Below are positions 22,100 through 35,428 of a DNA stretch of 64,000 nt, in pieces. The notes under the pieces are model-generated. The model searched no databases, was not told the DNA's origin, and saw only the letters and a program-made list of their open reading frames with translations. This stretch comes from Hermatobates lingyangjiaoensis (taxonomy: Eukaryota > Arthropoda > Insecta > Hemiptera > Hermatobatidae), in the NCBI GenBank assembly GCA_026182355.1, contig JAPFBL010000116.1, forward strand, positions 930,001-994,000, in the 5' to 3' direction. Within the stretch, counting starts at the first letter, position 1, and every line of letters starts with the position of its first letter. The translations under genes and the position numbers were made by a program.

Positions 22100-25000
22100 C
22101 TTTCAAACCTGTTTTTCAAAAACAATGACAGTAGGACTTTTTCTCAGAATAAATTAAACATCATTGGAAAGCATGTTACGGAGTGCTACCAATCCGTGGC
22201 CATCTAACTTCTGTTGACATTCTGATAAAAATAGTATGTGACAGTATCTTAGTATTCTAAACAAAGTAATATTGCAGTTAAAGTAAACAAATAAATTTAA
22301 AATAAATTGTGGTCAAATGTAAGGTTTTGACAAATACAAGTAGTTTTGATTATTCTTTAATATTACTCTAAAATAGTAGGTCTCTTTATTACTGGCCAAT
22401 AGCTGTAAATTACCGAAATCAAGTACTATCAAAGGATGCAATTCTAATCGTGCTTAAAAAACAGTATTTTTTTTAAAAAGAAAACCGGATCTTCAAACTT
22501 TTAAATTGTCAAGTCTACCAAAACCTCAAAACCGTTTTTTTTTTTGTTATAGTGGAATAAAAATACAAATTACGGATTCAAAAGTATCTTAAATCGTTCA
22601 AATATCAAAACCGATTTTTTTTTAATAATCTCTATATGCTGCTTATAGAAAAGTAGAAGTGTTCAAAATAGATTATAGAAACTTTATTCCACACCCACTT
22701 GATGTAAACCGTTGTTATTTTACTAGAAGTCCAGCAAAAGTTTTTTTTTTCGGCCAATAAGTGTCCTAAATATTAAAAGCTACATCAGCTTGAGATATGG
22801 TGTGTCAATAAATTGTAAGAAATGAATTTCTCATTAGAACAAAGAGGGCTTAACTTTGCTTCAAAAACCACCAATCCTGTAAAGGTGCATGGTGAGAAAC
22901 GAAATCATGACCTGTTTTCATGGAAAAAGATACTACACTTTCATTTGTTAGTAAAGAGAGGAAAGGGGATGGGGGTGGCCAAAAGAACACCCCATACCTT
23001 CTTTTACCCTGCTGTTTAAAATATTCCTTTACAGCATTACTAAGGAAATTAAGTGAGATTCCAACTACTCCGAGATTAAGAAAAACTTAAAATGTTCAAT
23101 ACCCTTAAAACCAGAAAATCTTTTTCTTTTTTCATAATCACTATACTTTACTTATAATTAATTCGTAATTTATGTTAAACATGGAAACATTATATCGATT
23201 GTCATTTTATTACAACATATATTAAATTAAGTTCCAGAACCTTTCACTAAAAGAGCATACTCATCGTTCATATTTTCTTCTTTTGTGAAATTAAACCATT
23301 CCAATAATTCAACAAGGTGAAGGACAAATAAAATTTTATTCCTTTTGAGTGTTGGTGGCTATTCAAAAGAGGCAGATAAATGCAGTGCTTTGTGAATAGA
23401 ACAGTGTGAGGTGTCGGTACAAAATAGGGGTCCAATTCACAATCAACCGCTCTCTCTCCCAGCCCCAGCCATTTCATTTAGGCCTCCAAAACTGATTCCC
23501 TTCATTATTCTATTCCTAAAGGCTTTCTTTACAATACTATATTCAATTGCATAAATTGAACCAGCTTTTAAATTTGTTAACATACAAAGAAAATTATAAA
23601 TCTATTGGGAAAAACTAAAAAAAAAAAAAAATTGAAAGCAAGCAGAAAGTAATATTTTTCAACTTTTTGCTCGCAAATACACTACAGAAAAGTTGAAGGA
23701 ATATCTATTGTTTAAATTAATTTAAATTAAAATCACAATTACTTTAGAAATGGTGTTAGACTATTTCAAACACAATTTCTTTTATTTTTTATTATTTTTT
23801 AGTCCTTTACATAAACCTATTGACAACATTATAGTAATTCCTTTCTAAAGTATCAACTGCTTTAAAATAAAATAAGAAAAGTTTTTTTCACCATAAATGT
23901 TACGTTGTTTTCATTTTGTGCTTGAACACTTGTCTATTTCACTGACAGAGGAACAGAGACAAGTTGAATATTAATTAAAAGAGTTTTCTTTTTAATATAA
24001 ATAAGTAATTTTCGAAAATATAACCACAACTTGTACAAAATAAAAAAAATCACAAAGTCAATACATAGAGAAGAAAACCAAAAACTCATTTCTTATAATA
24101 GATATTTTGTTGTTCAATTAGTGAGTTGCTCGGAAGGCAAGCCAGAACTGATATGTCTTTCTCAGAACATTCTATCAGTGCGCTGCCTTCTATAATTAGA
24201 GATGCCAAGGAATAATAAATAATAATAAAATGAAAAACTTAAAGCTCAACTTTACTTGTTAAATATGTTCAATTATTCTTTTTTTATTTGCTCTTTTTTT
24301 ATATTTTCATTGCTTTTTTATTTATTTTTTACATTTTTGTTTTGTTATTTTGATTCCATGTTATTTATCTATCATTTTTATGTATTTGTATTTAATTTAT
24401 GTAACTGTTTTTAATTTTTTAAATTTATTACTTATTTATTATTTATTTCTCTTTAATCACTCCGTAAGGTGGAACCTCACAATACTTTTTAGAAGCAGAC
24501 TTTATTCTTGGCTTTCCTCACGAGAGGTTCTCTTCTCCCTTCTCATAAAATTCTCCCAGATGTCAAAATATCGTGGTAGGTTTTTGTGTTTTTTCCCGTA
24601 TTTATGTATTGTGTTTTGTGTTTGTGTGTATTCAGTTTACATCAAATAATTTTAATTCAAATAAATATCAAATAAATTTATTGTTAATGGGTGGACTTAA
24701 AGTTGAGTGTAAACCACTTCGAATGTTTAAGTAAGACAATACGAGAGTCTCAAGCCAAACTGGATATGTTATACAGCCAAATACTTTAGTTTTAGACAAG
24801 AACGAAAACATAGTACACAAAGTTGATGTCAGTATGTAATAGATAGGTAAAATAACGATGTTTCTTTAATTGTATAATTAATAAACTTACTAATTGTTAA
24901 TATTTTCTTAAGTATTGTATTTAGTATTATGTAGAAAAACATTGAACTGAAAACAAAAGACTTGAATAGGTGTTTTCAACACCTAAATAACGAAAAGGAT

Positions 25001-27000
25001 TGTTTTCAAATCAGTTTGTAAGGGTTTGAAAAGTATTCTAAAGATATAGGTTCTTATTCCTCAATCCGTGTATGTCATACGTCTTTCTGAATGAACACTC
25101 AGCTGGAAACAAACAAGGCAATTTTAATAATAAGTATGACATTTATTAAAATAAATAACAAAGCTCAAATCATATAAGCTGTGTGATATCGCATAATAAT
25201 CAATCACATATAAACACGTATCAGGTGCAAAGCAATTTTTTTACTTTATTGTTATTTCCGTTTGTATCTCCAGGTGACAGGTTTGGTGTTTTGACTGCTC
25301 TGTCTCTCTAGTAACAGTGGTTCTACTCATCTAAGTGAGAGGCTAACTTAATCTCTTGCCTTCCGCTATCCTTTAAAAAAAAATTCACCATAGCTGTAGG
25401 CTAAAGTCATACATTAAAAGAATAAAAGCCAACTGCCTAAAGCAGGTAACAACCAAAGAACTGGATCACCGAAAGTGGTAGATTCAAGACGAATTCAAGC
25501 GTTTTTTGGCTGGACTCCAGGCTCACTTTACACCCTTCCCGACTAAAAGCTTGTTGATCATGTCTTCAGTACAAGTCAACATTGACTCCTCATTCTACCT
25601 CCCACGCAAAGCAAGCGGCTTTGGCAGCATTCCTACTTTCTCTTGTTGATATGTAGACACAGACAGCTTCATTTTAAATGTCAAATACAACCAATCTTAT
25701 TTTCACTGACACGCTAAGCATTTCAACAAAATTATAAATACCTTCCAATAGTTTTCTTAAAACATAATTATTCTATTTAAGTACTACTGGTAGTTTATAT
25801 TGCACAGTTGTGAAAGCACTTTGATTGTAATACAAAATTCATAAGTTTATTTTAACAGTGATATTACAACCTTAGAACAGTCAAAAAAGTTTAAAAATCT
25901 TGAAAATAAAAGTTGTATACATTTAATGAGGGTAATAATTGGCCTCCTACTTCATGTTGCTTGGAAAGGATAATTCTGTGAAGGTGAAATACCTCCGTGT
26001 TTGCTCACGCGATTATGAGTGTGCGTCATTGTCTTGTTTTAGTTTCCATGTTAAACTTTTAAAATCCAATATCTAAACAGTCATTTATTTATTTAGTTAT
26101 GTAATTGTTAAATTATGTTTTTGCAGATATTTTGAGTTTCAAAAATGCAATATGCATAAGTGTATGTTAATTGTGAAGAATAAATAACTAATGAACATCG
26201 TTTTGTGATGTGTAAGTTTGAAGAACTAATATAAATATCTTTCAGATACATCAGGCTCTGTATAATAATAATAATTAAAAATAAAAAATTCTGAAACAGC
26301 CTACACTAAACTTTACTATAAGTAAATATAATATCACTCATGTTTACACTCAGTTGAGTTTTAGTTTTATTTTAGAACATCTATGGGCCAGACGCAGTAT
26401 CAAACTCTGTGGAAAATATTATCAAGTTCATAAATAATTAATTTAATGATTTCATTTGTTTCATTGTGGTTGTATTACTTATATCAGTTATAACATACCT
26501 AAAATTGTTAATTTAAAATATTCTGATATGTTAATATTATTTAACTGAGCGTCTGGCCAGTGAACATGGCTTTTCCAGTTTAATTTCATTTAAATAGACT
26601 TCAGACCTCTAAGTCTAATTCAGCTGACCTCTAAGAGTTCTGGTTTATTATTTTGTAATGATGGGATTTTTGAGACCTAATTTCTGAGATATAAGCATTG
26701 TTTTAACTGGATTTATATTCAAACCTTTCTTGTTCATCTATCGTACCATCTTGTTTATCGTAACATTTATTGTTTAAGTATTCAATAGGTTATCGACAAC
26801 TAGTCACCACAATGTGGCGACAGCACATCTCAAGTGGTTAAAGCACAATTTCTTTTAACCAATCGAGATAAATTAAATTATTAATAATCAAATTATTAAT
26901 AAATTAAATTTAACAATCTCAGTTGTTCAAACTATGAATAGTCGTAACTTATTTCTGTGTTTTTGGAGTTTTCCCAGTATCTTACCTTGAATTATCTGTT
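22100..27000. other. AT-rich intergenic region
   Basis: About 4.9 kb with poly-A/T runs (22747, 23615, 25375) and no exon I can support. Slightly GC-richer stretches at 22820-23010 and 25260-25660 hold short open frames without recognisable motifs. A family-J repeat lies at 23100-23165. Confidence 0.5.
23100..23165 (-). repeat. Dispersed family-J repeat
   Basis: Minus strand ATAAGTAAAGTATAGTGAT followed by A-rich sequence; related to 58170-58262 (minus) and 62587-62720 (plus). Confidence 0.55.
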
Positions 27001-27014
27001 ATAAATATATAAAT

Positions 27015-27215
27015 CAATGATCAAACCACAATATGAAAATCAAACAATATGGAAAACAAGACTAAGATCTTTCAACACTAACAAGCGGTCTTCGTAAGAG
27101 TCAAAAGCCCAACTGACGAAGACCGCTTGTTACGGTTGAAAGATCTTAGTCTTGTTTTCCCATTTCATATCGTGGTTTGATCATTGATTGTTATTTCACG
27201 TGTTTATGTGAAATA
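27015..27215. mobile_element. Family-A PLE foldback
   Basis: Left arm 27015-27110 and right arm 27115-27182 are inverted family-A ends. The right arm lacks the stem I 5' strand: it starts inside the core at CTGACGAAGACCGC, directly after CCAA, so the junction of the two arms falls at the ribozyme. Ends in TTTCACGTGTTTATGTGAAA and (TA)n (27227-27257). Confidence 0.8.
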
Positions 27216-27216
27216 T

Positions 27217-27257
<41 letters not shown>

Positions 27258-27260
<3 letters not shown>

Positions 27261-27390
27261 AAATTTGGAGAGCAATCCTTGTTTTATACATGTTTTGTTG
27301 AACGACCTTTGTACTGTGGCATGAATAAATTGAAAGATGGACAATGAAATTTATTCATGCCACAGTACAAAGGTCGTTCAACAAAACATA
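27258..27390. repeat. Foldback of PLE N-terminal module
   Basis: Arms 27282-27332 and 27345-27392 are reverse complements (GTTGAACGACCTTTGTACTG and partner). The left outer part reads VQQNMYKTRIALQIYKYI on the minus strand into (TA)n, a diverged form of the module at 9800-9870. Confidence 0.65.
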
Positions 27391-28508
27391 TATATATATA
27401 TATATTATATAATTAAAATATAGTTCATTCAATAATATGGACAATTAAACGTTTCTTCAATTGTTCAGTAAAATTTAGGATTAAATACAAACCGTCTCAA
27501 ACCTCTACACATTTTCAATAGTCTAATTTGCTCTAGGTAATGTGAGGATACAACATTCCATATGACTGGATTGTTGTTTTTTTAATGATGGTCTACTGAT
27601 CATGCTTTGCCAATTGATTCCAGAGTAAGTTAATATTTTCTTCATCTTGAATGTGAGGTTTTAAACAGTTTAAATAGCAGAAGTTTTTTCTTAAAGTGTT
27701 TTTTGACAAATTTGTTGTTTTAGTACTTTTTAGAACTACTGTAAGATATATTATCTCTTAAATCTCTCAAAAATTACATTTTTCTTTAAATAATCCTAAC
27801 TGTCTCTTTTAATGGCTGTGAACTGCAATTGGAGACAGCAGAATGTTGTCAGGCATCAGTTTATTAGACTCTGTAATGTCATCTAGTCAGTGAGTTGTGC
27901 ATCATTAAAAAGACGACAAGGACAACGTTGTTCAATAAGGGGTCATATTCCTAAAGTTAACTAAAAATAAATAGGAAAAAAATTGTGTCTCTTGACATCT
28001 GGGACGTAATGTATTTTAAAAAATGGATCTATGGTTACAAATTGACCATGAGAAAAAATCTTTGATGGTAAATGATTTTGATGATTTGGGATATCCTAAA
28101 TGAATTTTTAATATTTTTGAAGTATGTTTTGATATGTTTGAGAGGTTGAGAACATGGGTGGAGTGTGTCGAATTTCGATTCATTGTACAAATCACACATT
28201 CATAGGCGATAATGAACCGTGTCAAATACGTGGTTCATAGACAAACATTTCGTTTGTTTGGAATATTACCTTACCAGTATGGTATTTTATTATTGTATAA
28301 ATTAAAACAAGTACTATTTTCCCCGTATCTGTGGTTTTTTTGAGATGTTTAAAAAATACTTATTTGGTACTATAATACCTTTCACGATTATTGCATGATA
28401 TAAATATCACAACTTTTAGATTATTATTCCACTATAACCACTAAAAAGGACAACTACGTTGATTTTTATTTCACAAGTTTATTTTGAAATATTGTTTTAT
28501 ATTTGGTG

Positions 28509-28538
28509 TATATATATATATATATATAAACTTAGAAG

Positions 28539-28567
<29 letters not shown>
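28509..28567. repeat. (TA)n tracts
   Basis: Two TA tracts separated by AACTTAGAAG, bordering the large palindrome on its left; the right border is TA-rich too (29250-29270). Confidence 0.9.
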
Positions 28568-28571
<4 letters not shown>

Positions 28572-28664
28572 TTATTTACTCTTCTTTATATAATCTAGGA
28601 GGTGTCAGAGCTTCTTTTTCTTCATTCTGATTCTTCCTACGACATTTTGTCTCATATACATATC

Positions 28665-28898
28665 TTAGGTGTTGCTGGTCTGAATACTGGGCGGTGACTG
28701 AGTGTCGGCTTGGCGAGTAGCTGGTGGTTGGTCACCTAGTAGCTGCAGTGTGCGTGAAACCCCCGTGTGTTGACGATTAATTAATGGGTTGTGCTTCATG
28801 ATTTTCATGGCTTCATATATTTGCAGTCTGGCTGGATCATTAATTTTCTTTAAAATGATGGTGTTTTGAACAAGGTCCTGGAGGGTGAGTTTTCTTCC
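28665..28898 (-). pseudogene. PLE endonuclease C-terminal fragment (left arm)
   Basis: Reads LTLQDLVQNTIILKKINDPA, then RLQIYEAMKIMKHNPLINRQ, matching the conserved end of PLE GIY-YIG proteins (Leu-Arg-Ile-x-Glu-Ala-x-x-Ile then Pro-x-Ile/Leu-Asn). Truncated at the palindrome centre. Confidence 0.6.
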
Positions 28899-28913
28899 AT
28901 GTTCCTCGGAGGT

Positions 28914-29147
28914 GGAAGAAAACTCACCCGCCAGGACCTTGTTCAAAACACCATCATTTTAAAGAAAATTAATGATCCAGCCAGACTGCAAATATATGAA
29001 GCCATGAAAATCATGAAGCACAACCCATTAATTAATCGTCAACACACGGGGGTTTCACGCACACTGCAGCTACTAGGTGACCAACCACCAGCTACTCGCC
29101 AAGCCGACACTCAGTCACCGCCCAGTATTCAGACCAGCAACACCTAA
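28914..29147 (+). pseudogene. PLE endonuclease C-terminal fragment (right arm)
   Basis: Mirror copy of the left arm, identical in protein from NTIILKK to the stop, with LTRQ in place of LTLQ next to the tip. Confidence 0.6.
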
Positions 29148-29914
29148 GATATGTATATGAGACAAAATGTCGTAGGAAGAATCAGAATGAAGAAAAAGAA
29201 GCTCTGACACCTCCTAGATTATATAAAGAAGAGTAAATAAATAAATAAATATATATATATATATATACTTTACAGTACCATCTGCATGCAGTGTCACATT
29301 TATTTAACTTAATCTAATTAAAGTCTCAGTTTTTAGGTAATTCTTAAAGTAGATGAGTCTATTTTTTTTTAAATTAAAGTAATTATCAATAATCAATTGC
29401 AGTAATTCATATTTTAGGATAACTAATTGAATCAATTACATAGAAATACTATTAGTTACAATAAAATGTACAACATGTTTTATTGTAACATGTTTATCTA
29501 TAACGTCATGATAACCATGATTAATTGACAATGTAATTAACTACCTAAACTGTAGTTGATCCATCGGTAATTTATCAGATGAAATTACTAATTTCATGCA
29601 AATTAATTAGCTGTGCAGTCAGTTATTATGTGCTACTTACCCATTATTGGAAATTGTAGAATATATCTCTACATGAAGTTAGTTTACTTCACAACCAAAA
29701 CAACACTCTTTGAACATATAGTGGTCGCCTCCATGTTTACACCTGCTTTAGTAAAAAGGAAAAAACAAAATTTCTGCTCTGGTTTTGATTAAAGTGAATC
29801 ATAGTTATTGTTTTCTTTAATTTTTTTTCTCTTTTTAATATATATATATAACAAGATTTTTACTACAAAAACATGAAATAAAATCAGCGACTAAACCCTA
29901 GCAAGAAAGAAAAA

Positions 29915-30620
29915 AATGGTTAAGATCTTTCAACCAAAAGAAGTGGTTCTCGTCAGAGTACCATTGATACTAAAACAAGTTATGCAGAACAGCTGGTATC
30001 GTATTGAGAAGAGAGGGAGGTAAAAAAGGTATTTTAAAGAGGGCCTCAAAAATAAGGAAAGGGAACAAAAGGCTGGGAAGACAAGTCTGGGTAAGGAAAA
30101 GAGTTTAGGAATAAATCAGTAGCTGTTATTCAATGTAAATAACGCTATTATCACTGAGTAAATATCAGTTAACACTGAGTCTAACTTGAATAAACTATTA
30201 ATAATTTTTATAGTATTTGATCTATTATATTTAACCAAAGAGATCTGGATAATATTTATTAACAATCTTTCATATCGCATCACTCTTGACTAATTTATAT
30301 CATGATTCTCATTATTTATATATAAGAATAAGGCTCCACTTTCTACATCTCTAGCTAGGTTATATTGGTGTTGTTTGATACGTCTTTTTAATCACTTGCC
30401 ACTTTGATCTGTATAAATTTTATGACAACATTTATACGTCATTTTATAAATACCCGTACATTTCTGTTCCCTGGGAGATTTTTAATTTATAAATTATCTA
30501 CATCAGGAAAAGCTATATTGAAATCAAATTTCAAACAAGCCTTGGAAATGGGTGCAATGAGTCACTGATAGGGTAAAACTCCCCATTAAAGTAGCTTCTG
30601 TTACAACATTGGAAAACATT
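29915..30620 (-). mobile_element. Decayed PLE: GIY-YIG endonuclease end, 3' UTR, family-A hammerhead
   Basis: On the minus strand, 30550-30200 reads (with stops) CHKIYTDQSGK, LKRRIKQHQYNL, SGALFLYINNENHDIN, the layout of a PLE GIY-YIG nuclease (KxYxxxxG, R-x-K-x-HQ, SAL..H...NH.I). A UTR with ACTCAGTGTTAACTG follows, then at 29930-29965 the family-A core CTCTGACGAGAACC with GGTTGAAAGATCTTAAC. This places family-A hammerheads in sense at the 3' end of an endonuclease-bearing PLE. Sister copy at 35885-36775. Confidence 0.65.
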
Positions 30621-30629
30621 TTTTAGCAC

Positions 30630-32290
30630 CCTTTCAAGCTTTGTCGATATAAGAGGAGATGGATTTTAATAAAAACCATAGAAATAGTGTTATTAATTTC
30701 AAAATTAAAGAAATCAGGAGGACAAACCCTGAAAACTTATTTCTTAATATTCTTAGAATGTGGATTATTTTGAACTCGAGTGAGGATAAAATAGTAATAA
30801 TTAATTTTTATATATAATGAAACATCTTTATTTGGAAATTTGATTTATAATTTCCAATTCTTCCATTACATTGAGTAATTTGATATGTACCTTTCAATAA
30901 GTGTTACAACTTCTAACTTATTTGGACTAATTTGAATAATATTTGGAATCATATTGGTATTTAAATTTGAGAAATTGTTATAGCTACATTAAATAAATCA
31001 ATATAATTTATTAGTTGCTTCCAACTTTTGGGTGTGCGTAACATCGATTTCTCTACATGAAATAATATAGTATCATATCTGGATATAATTTAAGGTTTTT
31101 TTTGTAAATATTCGGCAAGCTAAAATTCAGAAATTATAAAAGAGAAACTGTCAACCCTTAGGAAAGTTGGGATCTTAATAAGAGTCTATATGTTTCGTGA
31201 TACTTGAATGATCTGTCGTTTTCAGGGAGACACCATTCTGAATTTGATTTATACAAAGGATAAAAGCAATGTCACATTTCTTGCATATTCATCTGTCAAC
31301 TATATAATACTTGTAAATATACTTATGTTCACAATAAACAACGAATCATATTTAAGACAACTGTAGAAAAATCATCTTCAAATCATATAAAATAACATTT
31401 TATTGAACTTTTGCAAACGTGTCAAATTTTATTTTTACTAATATAACAAGAATAAACAATAAGCACAAGAAATAAAAACCAATGTTTAAACCAATACATC
31501 AGTATCGTAACGGCATGGATCCTTTGACCATGGAGATATTTATTGCCATTAACAGCTTGTTCAGGTCCCTGCCTTCCAACTTATTATTCATAGATGATTA
31601 TAAAAGCAAAATTAAAAAATGCTTACTTAAAAAATGCAAAACAGGTTAAACTGCCGATATAGTTAGGGAAAAGAGTTTTCTTGTAAGATAAAAGTGGTAA
31701 ATTGTTCAGGCATCTCTCTAGACTTCCGCCTCATTGCTGTCTTTGATTATTTATGAACTCATCTCAACTGTACAGAAATTGCAAGCAACTATACAGTTTG
31801 TGACTCTATCATGTCACAAACAGAGATGCCGTGAACGAGAATATAATAAATTATTCATAGGTTTATGAATAGTAAACTCTTCTCTGATTATGAATTACGC
31901 TAAAAAGAAAACTATAAACATAGAGTTCATGAAAGAGTGTCCAGTTAGTGCTAAAGATTATTGCAAGAAATATTTAACGGAAGTTGTTATTAAGTAAATT
32001 GTACTGTCAGAGACACGAAAGAAGGATTGCTCTAACTACTAGATTAATTACTCGAAGAGACAAATGTTGTGGAAACAGCAATTGATAGTATCGAATTTTC
32101 AGCGTAACAATAGCATAACTGAGGATTCCGATCAATTAATACCACTGAAAACGTTTCGGGTATACAATCTTACAATGAATCAAATACACCATATCACTTA
32201 GAACAATAGTACTGATACAGACTATGAATTAATTACAACATCACAAAATTGAAAGAACAATATTTGTAAGTTTAAGATGCTGATAACTGA
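30630..32290. other. AT-rich intergenic region
   Basis: No recognisable gene or element. (TA)n at about 32310-32332 begins the next foldback. Confidence 0.5.
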
Positions 32291-32334
32291 CTTGTTACAC
32301 ACTCATGGTATATATATATATATATATATACCAT

Positions 32335-32505
32335 GATAAACGAAAAGCGGTCCGGCAGGACAGATAACAATTAAAAAAGCAGTGACACATAAACTGAATT
32401 ACAACAAAGACTCACTTTTCAATATTTCAATATTACGGTCAAAATATTGAAAAGTGAGTCTTTGTTGTGTTTCAGTTTATGTGTCACTGCTTTTTTAATT
32501 ATATA
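32335..32505. mobile_element. Family-C PLE foldback bordered by (TA)n
   Basis: Arms about 32374-32432 and 32444-32501 are reverse complements (AAAGCAGTGACACATAAACTG and AAGACTCACTTTTCAATATT). The loop is ACGGTC, the 3' strand of stem II: both arms start inside the hammerhead region, so the ribozyme 5' half is missing. Confidence 0.8.
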
Positions 32506-33038
32506 TATATAAAGGTACAGTGCATAGATTAACTTCAACTGGTAATAAGCATCAAAATAGTTTTAAAAAGGGTGCTAATAAACAGGCTTACAGTTAGAAA
32601 TTTTCTGTACAATTTTCATCAACTGTTCAATTGTTTGGATAATTCCAACTGTTCATGAAATTCTTTTATATAGGTACATAATTAGCTATATATATATGAA
32701 TTAATTTCCTTGATATCTTACGTTTATTTATTGTAACATATATACAATAAAATAAAAAAAAACAGAGAAGGAAGCACATAGAAACTCAATTTATATTTTG
32801 TAGTTTGACATCCGTCATTAACAGGAGTATGTAGTAGGTCATTAGAAACCAATATAGAAACCAAACTAAAGTTTCCTTCTGAAATGCAGTGCACAATCAG
32901 TGTTTGAAGGTAGGAAGATAAATAAAAGATAATCAAATAAAAAAAAAAGGACAAACATGTAACACAATATATAATAAATTAAAACAAATAAAATAAAACT
33001 TGATATTCATTTAAACTAATATTATAAAATGAATAATC

Positions 33039-33128
33039 AATGATCAAACCACAATATTACATGGGAAAACAAGACTAAGATCTTTCAACCGTAACAAGTG
33101 GTCTTTGTCAGAGTCAAAAACCCAACTG
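33039..33128 (-). mobile_element. Single-arm family-A PLE end
   Basis: Minus-strand family-A terminus with TGATCAAACCACAAT, AGATCTTTC, AACCGTAACAAGTGGTC and AGAGTCAAAAACCCAACTG; the mirror arm is absent. A decayed PLE coding fragment follows on the plus strand. Confidence 0.75.
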
Positions 33129-33179
33129 GATAATATATTCATAACAGCTCTTCATAAATAATGGATATAGTAACAATGA

Positions 33180-33990
33180 GTTTGATGAGATTTTGGAAAA
33201 TCACACTAAACAACAAAACGAAATTGATGAGAAAACTAAAGGATTAATTCGAAATAGTTACAAAATGTTTTATGAAAACAAGTTTCATATAAAACTTGGT
33301 TTCATATACAACTTCACATAAAACTATAAAACTGGTGGGAAATTATATAAAAGAAACAACCAATCTGCTACTACAGGAACAAAACCACACTTCAACTAAT
33401 CATAAGTAACCAGGAGGACGTTAAGAAACAGCCTCTAAAATAGAATAACCTTATATATGAGTACAGTTGTACATTAAGCAACTGTGAGTTCCAAAGAACT
33501 CCTCATTATACGTATAGGATCTACAGTCGTGACTCTTACTAAAAGGTTTACTATGCACATGATATCAGGAGCCCCAAAAGAACATACGCGAAAAATTCAT
33601 CAGTTAAAAAGTAGCAGAGAAACGCTGATAAATAGTAAAAAAATAATAGCTCGAGCTAATAATGAAAACTGACTTAGAATCTAAGAAGGATTTAACATTC
33701 TAAAGAAATCTCCAAATATCAATCAGTAACCAACTAGGCTTGTTTGGAAACCTTGCAAATGAAGAAGAAGTTCTTTCCTAGGGATACGAAGGCTTATACA
33801 ACTTAACATCAGTGGTATCAACAACCTGCTAGCACCAAGATAGTAGGTCTTAAAGTAAATAGTAGGTGTAACTTCAAGAATTATAAATTTTAAACTTTCC
33901 TGTATAAACACCATTAAGTGGCCACAAATCTAATTTGTCAATTCCTGACGATGGTGACACATTTGAAAATGAGAAAACCTTGTTTTCTGA
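33180..33990 (+). pseudogene. Decayed PLE endonuclease fragment of another lineage
   Basis: Plus-strand frames give RIGSTVVTLTKRFTMHMIS, GAPKEHTRKIHQLKSSRETL, and then IIARANNEN, LRI, EGFNILKKSPNINQ interrupted by stops. The order (IGST, R..MHM, K-IH, LRI.E...I...P.IN) fits a GIY-YIG nuclease C-terminal half and aligns with the 28.9-kb palindrome peptide. A hammerhead-like CTGACGA-TGGTG..TTTGAAAATGAG lies at about 33945-33980. Confidence 0.5.
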
Positions 33991-34879
33991 ATGGTTTAAT
34001 ATTATTTATGTATTTGTAACTATACCATAATTTACATATGAATGTGAATGCCTTAGTTTACTGAGGATAGTTTTCTAAAAAAACTAGGTTAACATGAGTT
34101 ATCTCGTATATTATAAAAATGCTGGAAAATAAATAAGGGTTCTTATTATATGAAATGGATTTCTTCCTGTCAGATAAGAAAAGCGAACATAGTATGTGTT
34201 TCTTGGGAAAATGATAAACCAAATTTTTTCATTTTTTTTTCTTTATTAACTCTGTCAACTTCCTTTTTCGTAAATATTCTTATATACATTGATAGAGGAA
34301 CTGAAATGATAGATTTAAACAAATGGAGTTTTATGGAAAAGTAATATTCAAAGGTTTCTTAGAAAAAGATATATGGGTAAATCAAAGCAGTGATATCTGC
34401 TTTGATCTGATATTATTGACAATATGAGTTTGTGTAAGACAAGTTAGAGGTGGTTAGACCTCTTAACTTAATATGGTTAGACACAATCTCTTATATTTGC
34501 ATACCGTCGAATAAGAAAATATTATTTTCAATGTTTAACGGCTATTGTCAGAGATTAAAATAAAACTCATAAAAGTCATGATTTGTGATATCACTTCTTA
34601 TTATGGGTATCAAAAAGACGTATTTGGAACTAAGAAGTGTATTATAAAGGAATTTCATATAGTAGTTCATCTAGTCATTTATGTATTTAGTGATTATAAT
34701 AATTTTATTCTTAAAGCATTTGTGATTTTAAAGTACCTTCTTGTAGCTGAAGATATAGGTAAATGAAACCAAACAAGATGCTCAAAATAAAAATGAGGAA
34801 AGTTTAGAATCCATGCGATGTGACTAATAGGAATTTCCAAATGGCAAAAGAAACTTTAAATTTCAAGGTTGATGTTTTT

Positions 34880-35040
34880 TATGGAGTTATACATCCCCCC
34901 TCAAAGACTACACTTAGAGGCCTTAGGCTTTTTGGGTTTTCCAAGAGAGAAAGTATGGTTCATTAAAGATTCAGAACCCATTTAGTCGCAACGACACGTG
35001 GTGTCACCCATACACGTGCTAACTACACCGACTGTTACTT
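34880..35040 (-). other. GC-richer segment with palindromes; possible SINE
   Basis: Minus strand has GTGTAGTTAGCACG (A-box-like) and GGGTTCTGAATC (B-box-like) about 45 bases apart, with ACACGTG repeated in inverted orientation between them. AACCCAAGAACTTGGGTT at about 35071 is a perfect palindrome just outside. Pol III origin is only a possibility. Confidence 0.25.
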
Positions 35041-35395
35041 AGTTTTTTTTGATTTAGTGGCAATATAAACCCAAGAACTTGGGTTTATGCCCTATAAAGT
35101 GCATTTCTGACAGGTACTAGAATAAATGGCAATGCTCTAAGGACTATTATAGACGAAACAGTTTCTCTTAACGAGCTCGCTCGAGTAATGCTAAGTAGAA
35201 TTACTTCTTTTAAACTATTTCTGTTATTAATCAACTATAACAATTGTGGAAAAGTAAAAACAAACACACAGACACAAACATACACACAAATATTTGTAAA
35301 TTGATTATTTTTTTTCTTGAAGTTTATGTATGACTTTATAAAAACTAGTTGTTAGAAACGCTATATGGTAAAAGAATAGTCATGTTACATTGTGG

Positions 35396-35398
<3 letters not shown>

Positions 35399-35426
<28 letters not shown>
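35399..35426. repeat. (AC)n microsatellite
   Basis: About 14 AC units. Confidence 0.95.

Positions 35427-35428
<2 letters not shown>

Larger units (their letters stand above)
28568..29244. mobile_element. 677-bp near-perfect palindrome of a PLE 3' end
   Basis: Arms 28568-28899 and 28913-29244 are reverse complements with a 13-base loop and almost no mismatches (one at 28883). Each arm holds the last part of a PLE ORF ending at a stop (28665 minus, 29147 plus) plus a UTR of about 95 bases. Such arm identity implies recent origin, gene conversion or an assembly/library artefact. Confidence 0.85.

Noticed and set aside
22822..23019. 65-codon frame, and 62-codon frame at 40502-40690
   Set aside because: No motif, no splice context and no homology I can name; lengths are within chance.
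32374..32501. Long hairpins as microRNA precursors
   Set aside because: Arms are PLE ends repeated elsewhere and too long and perfect for typical miRNA precursors; siRNA origin is possible but not microRNA genes.
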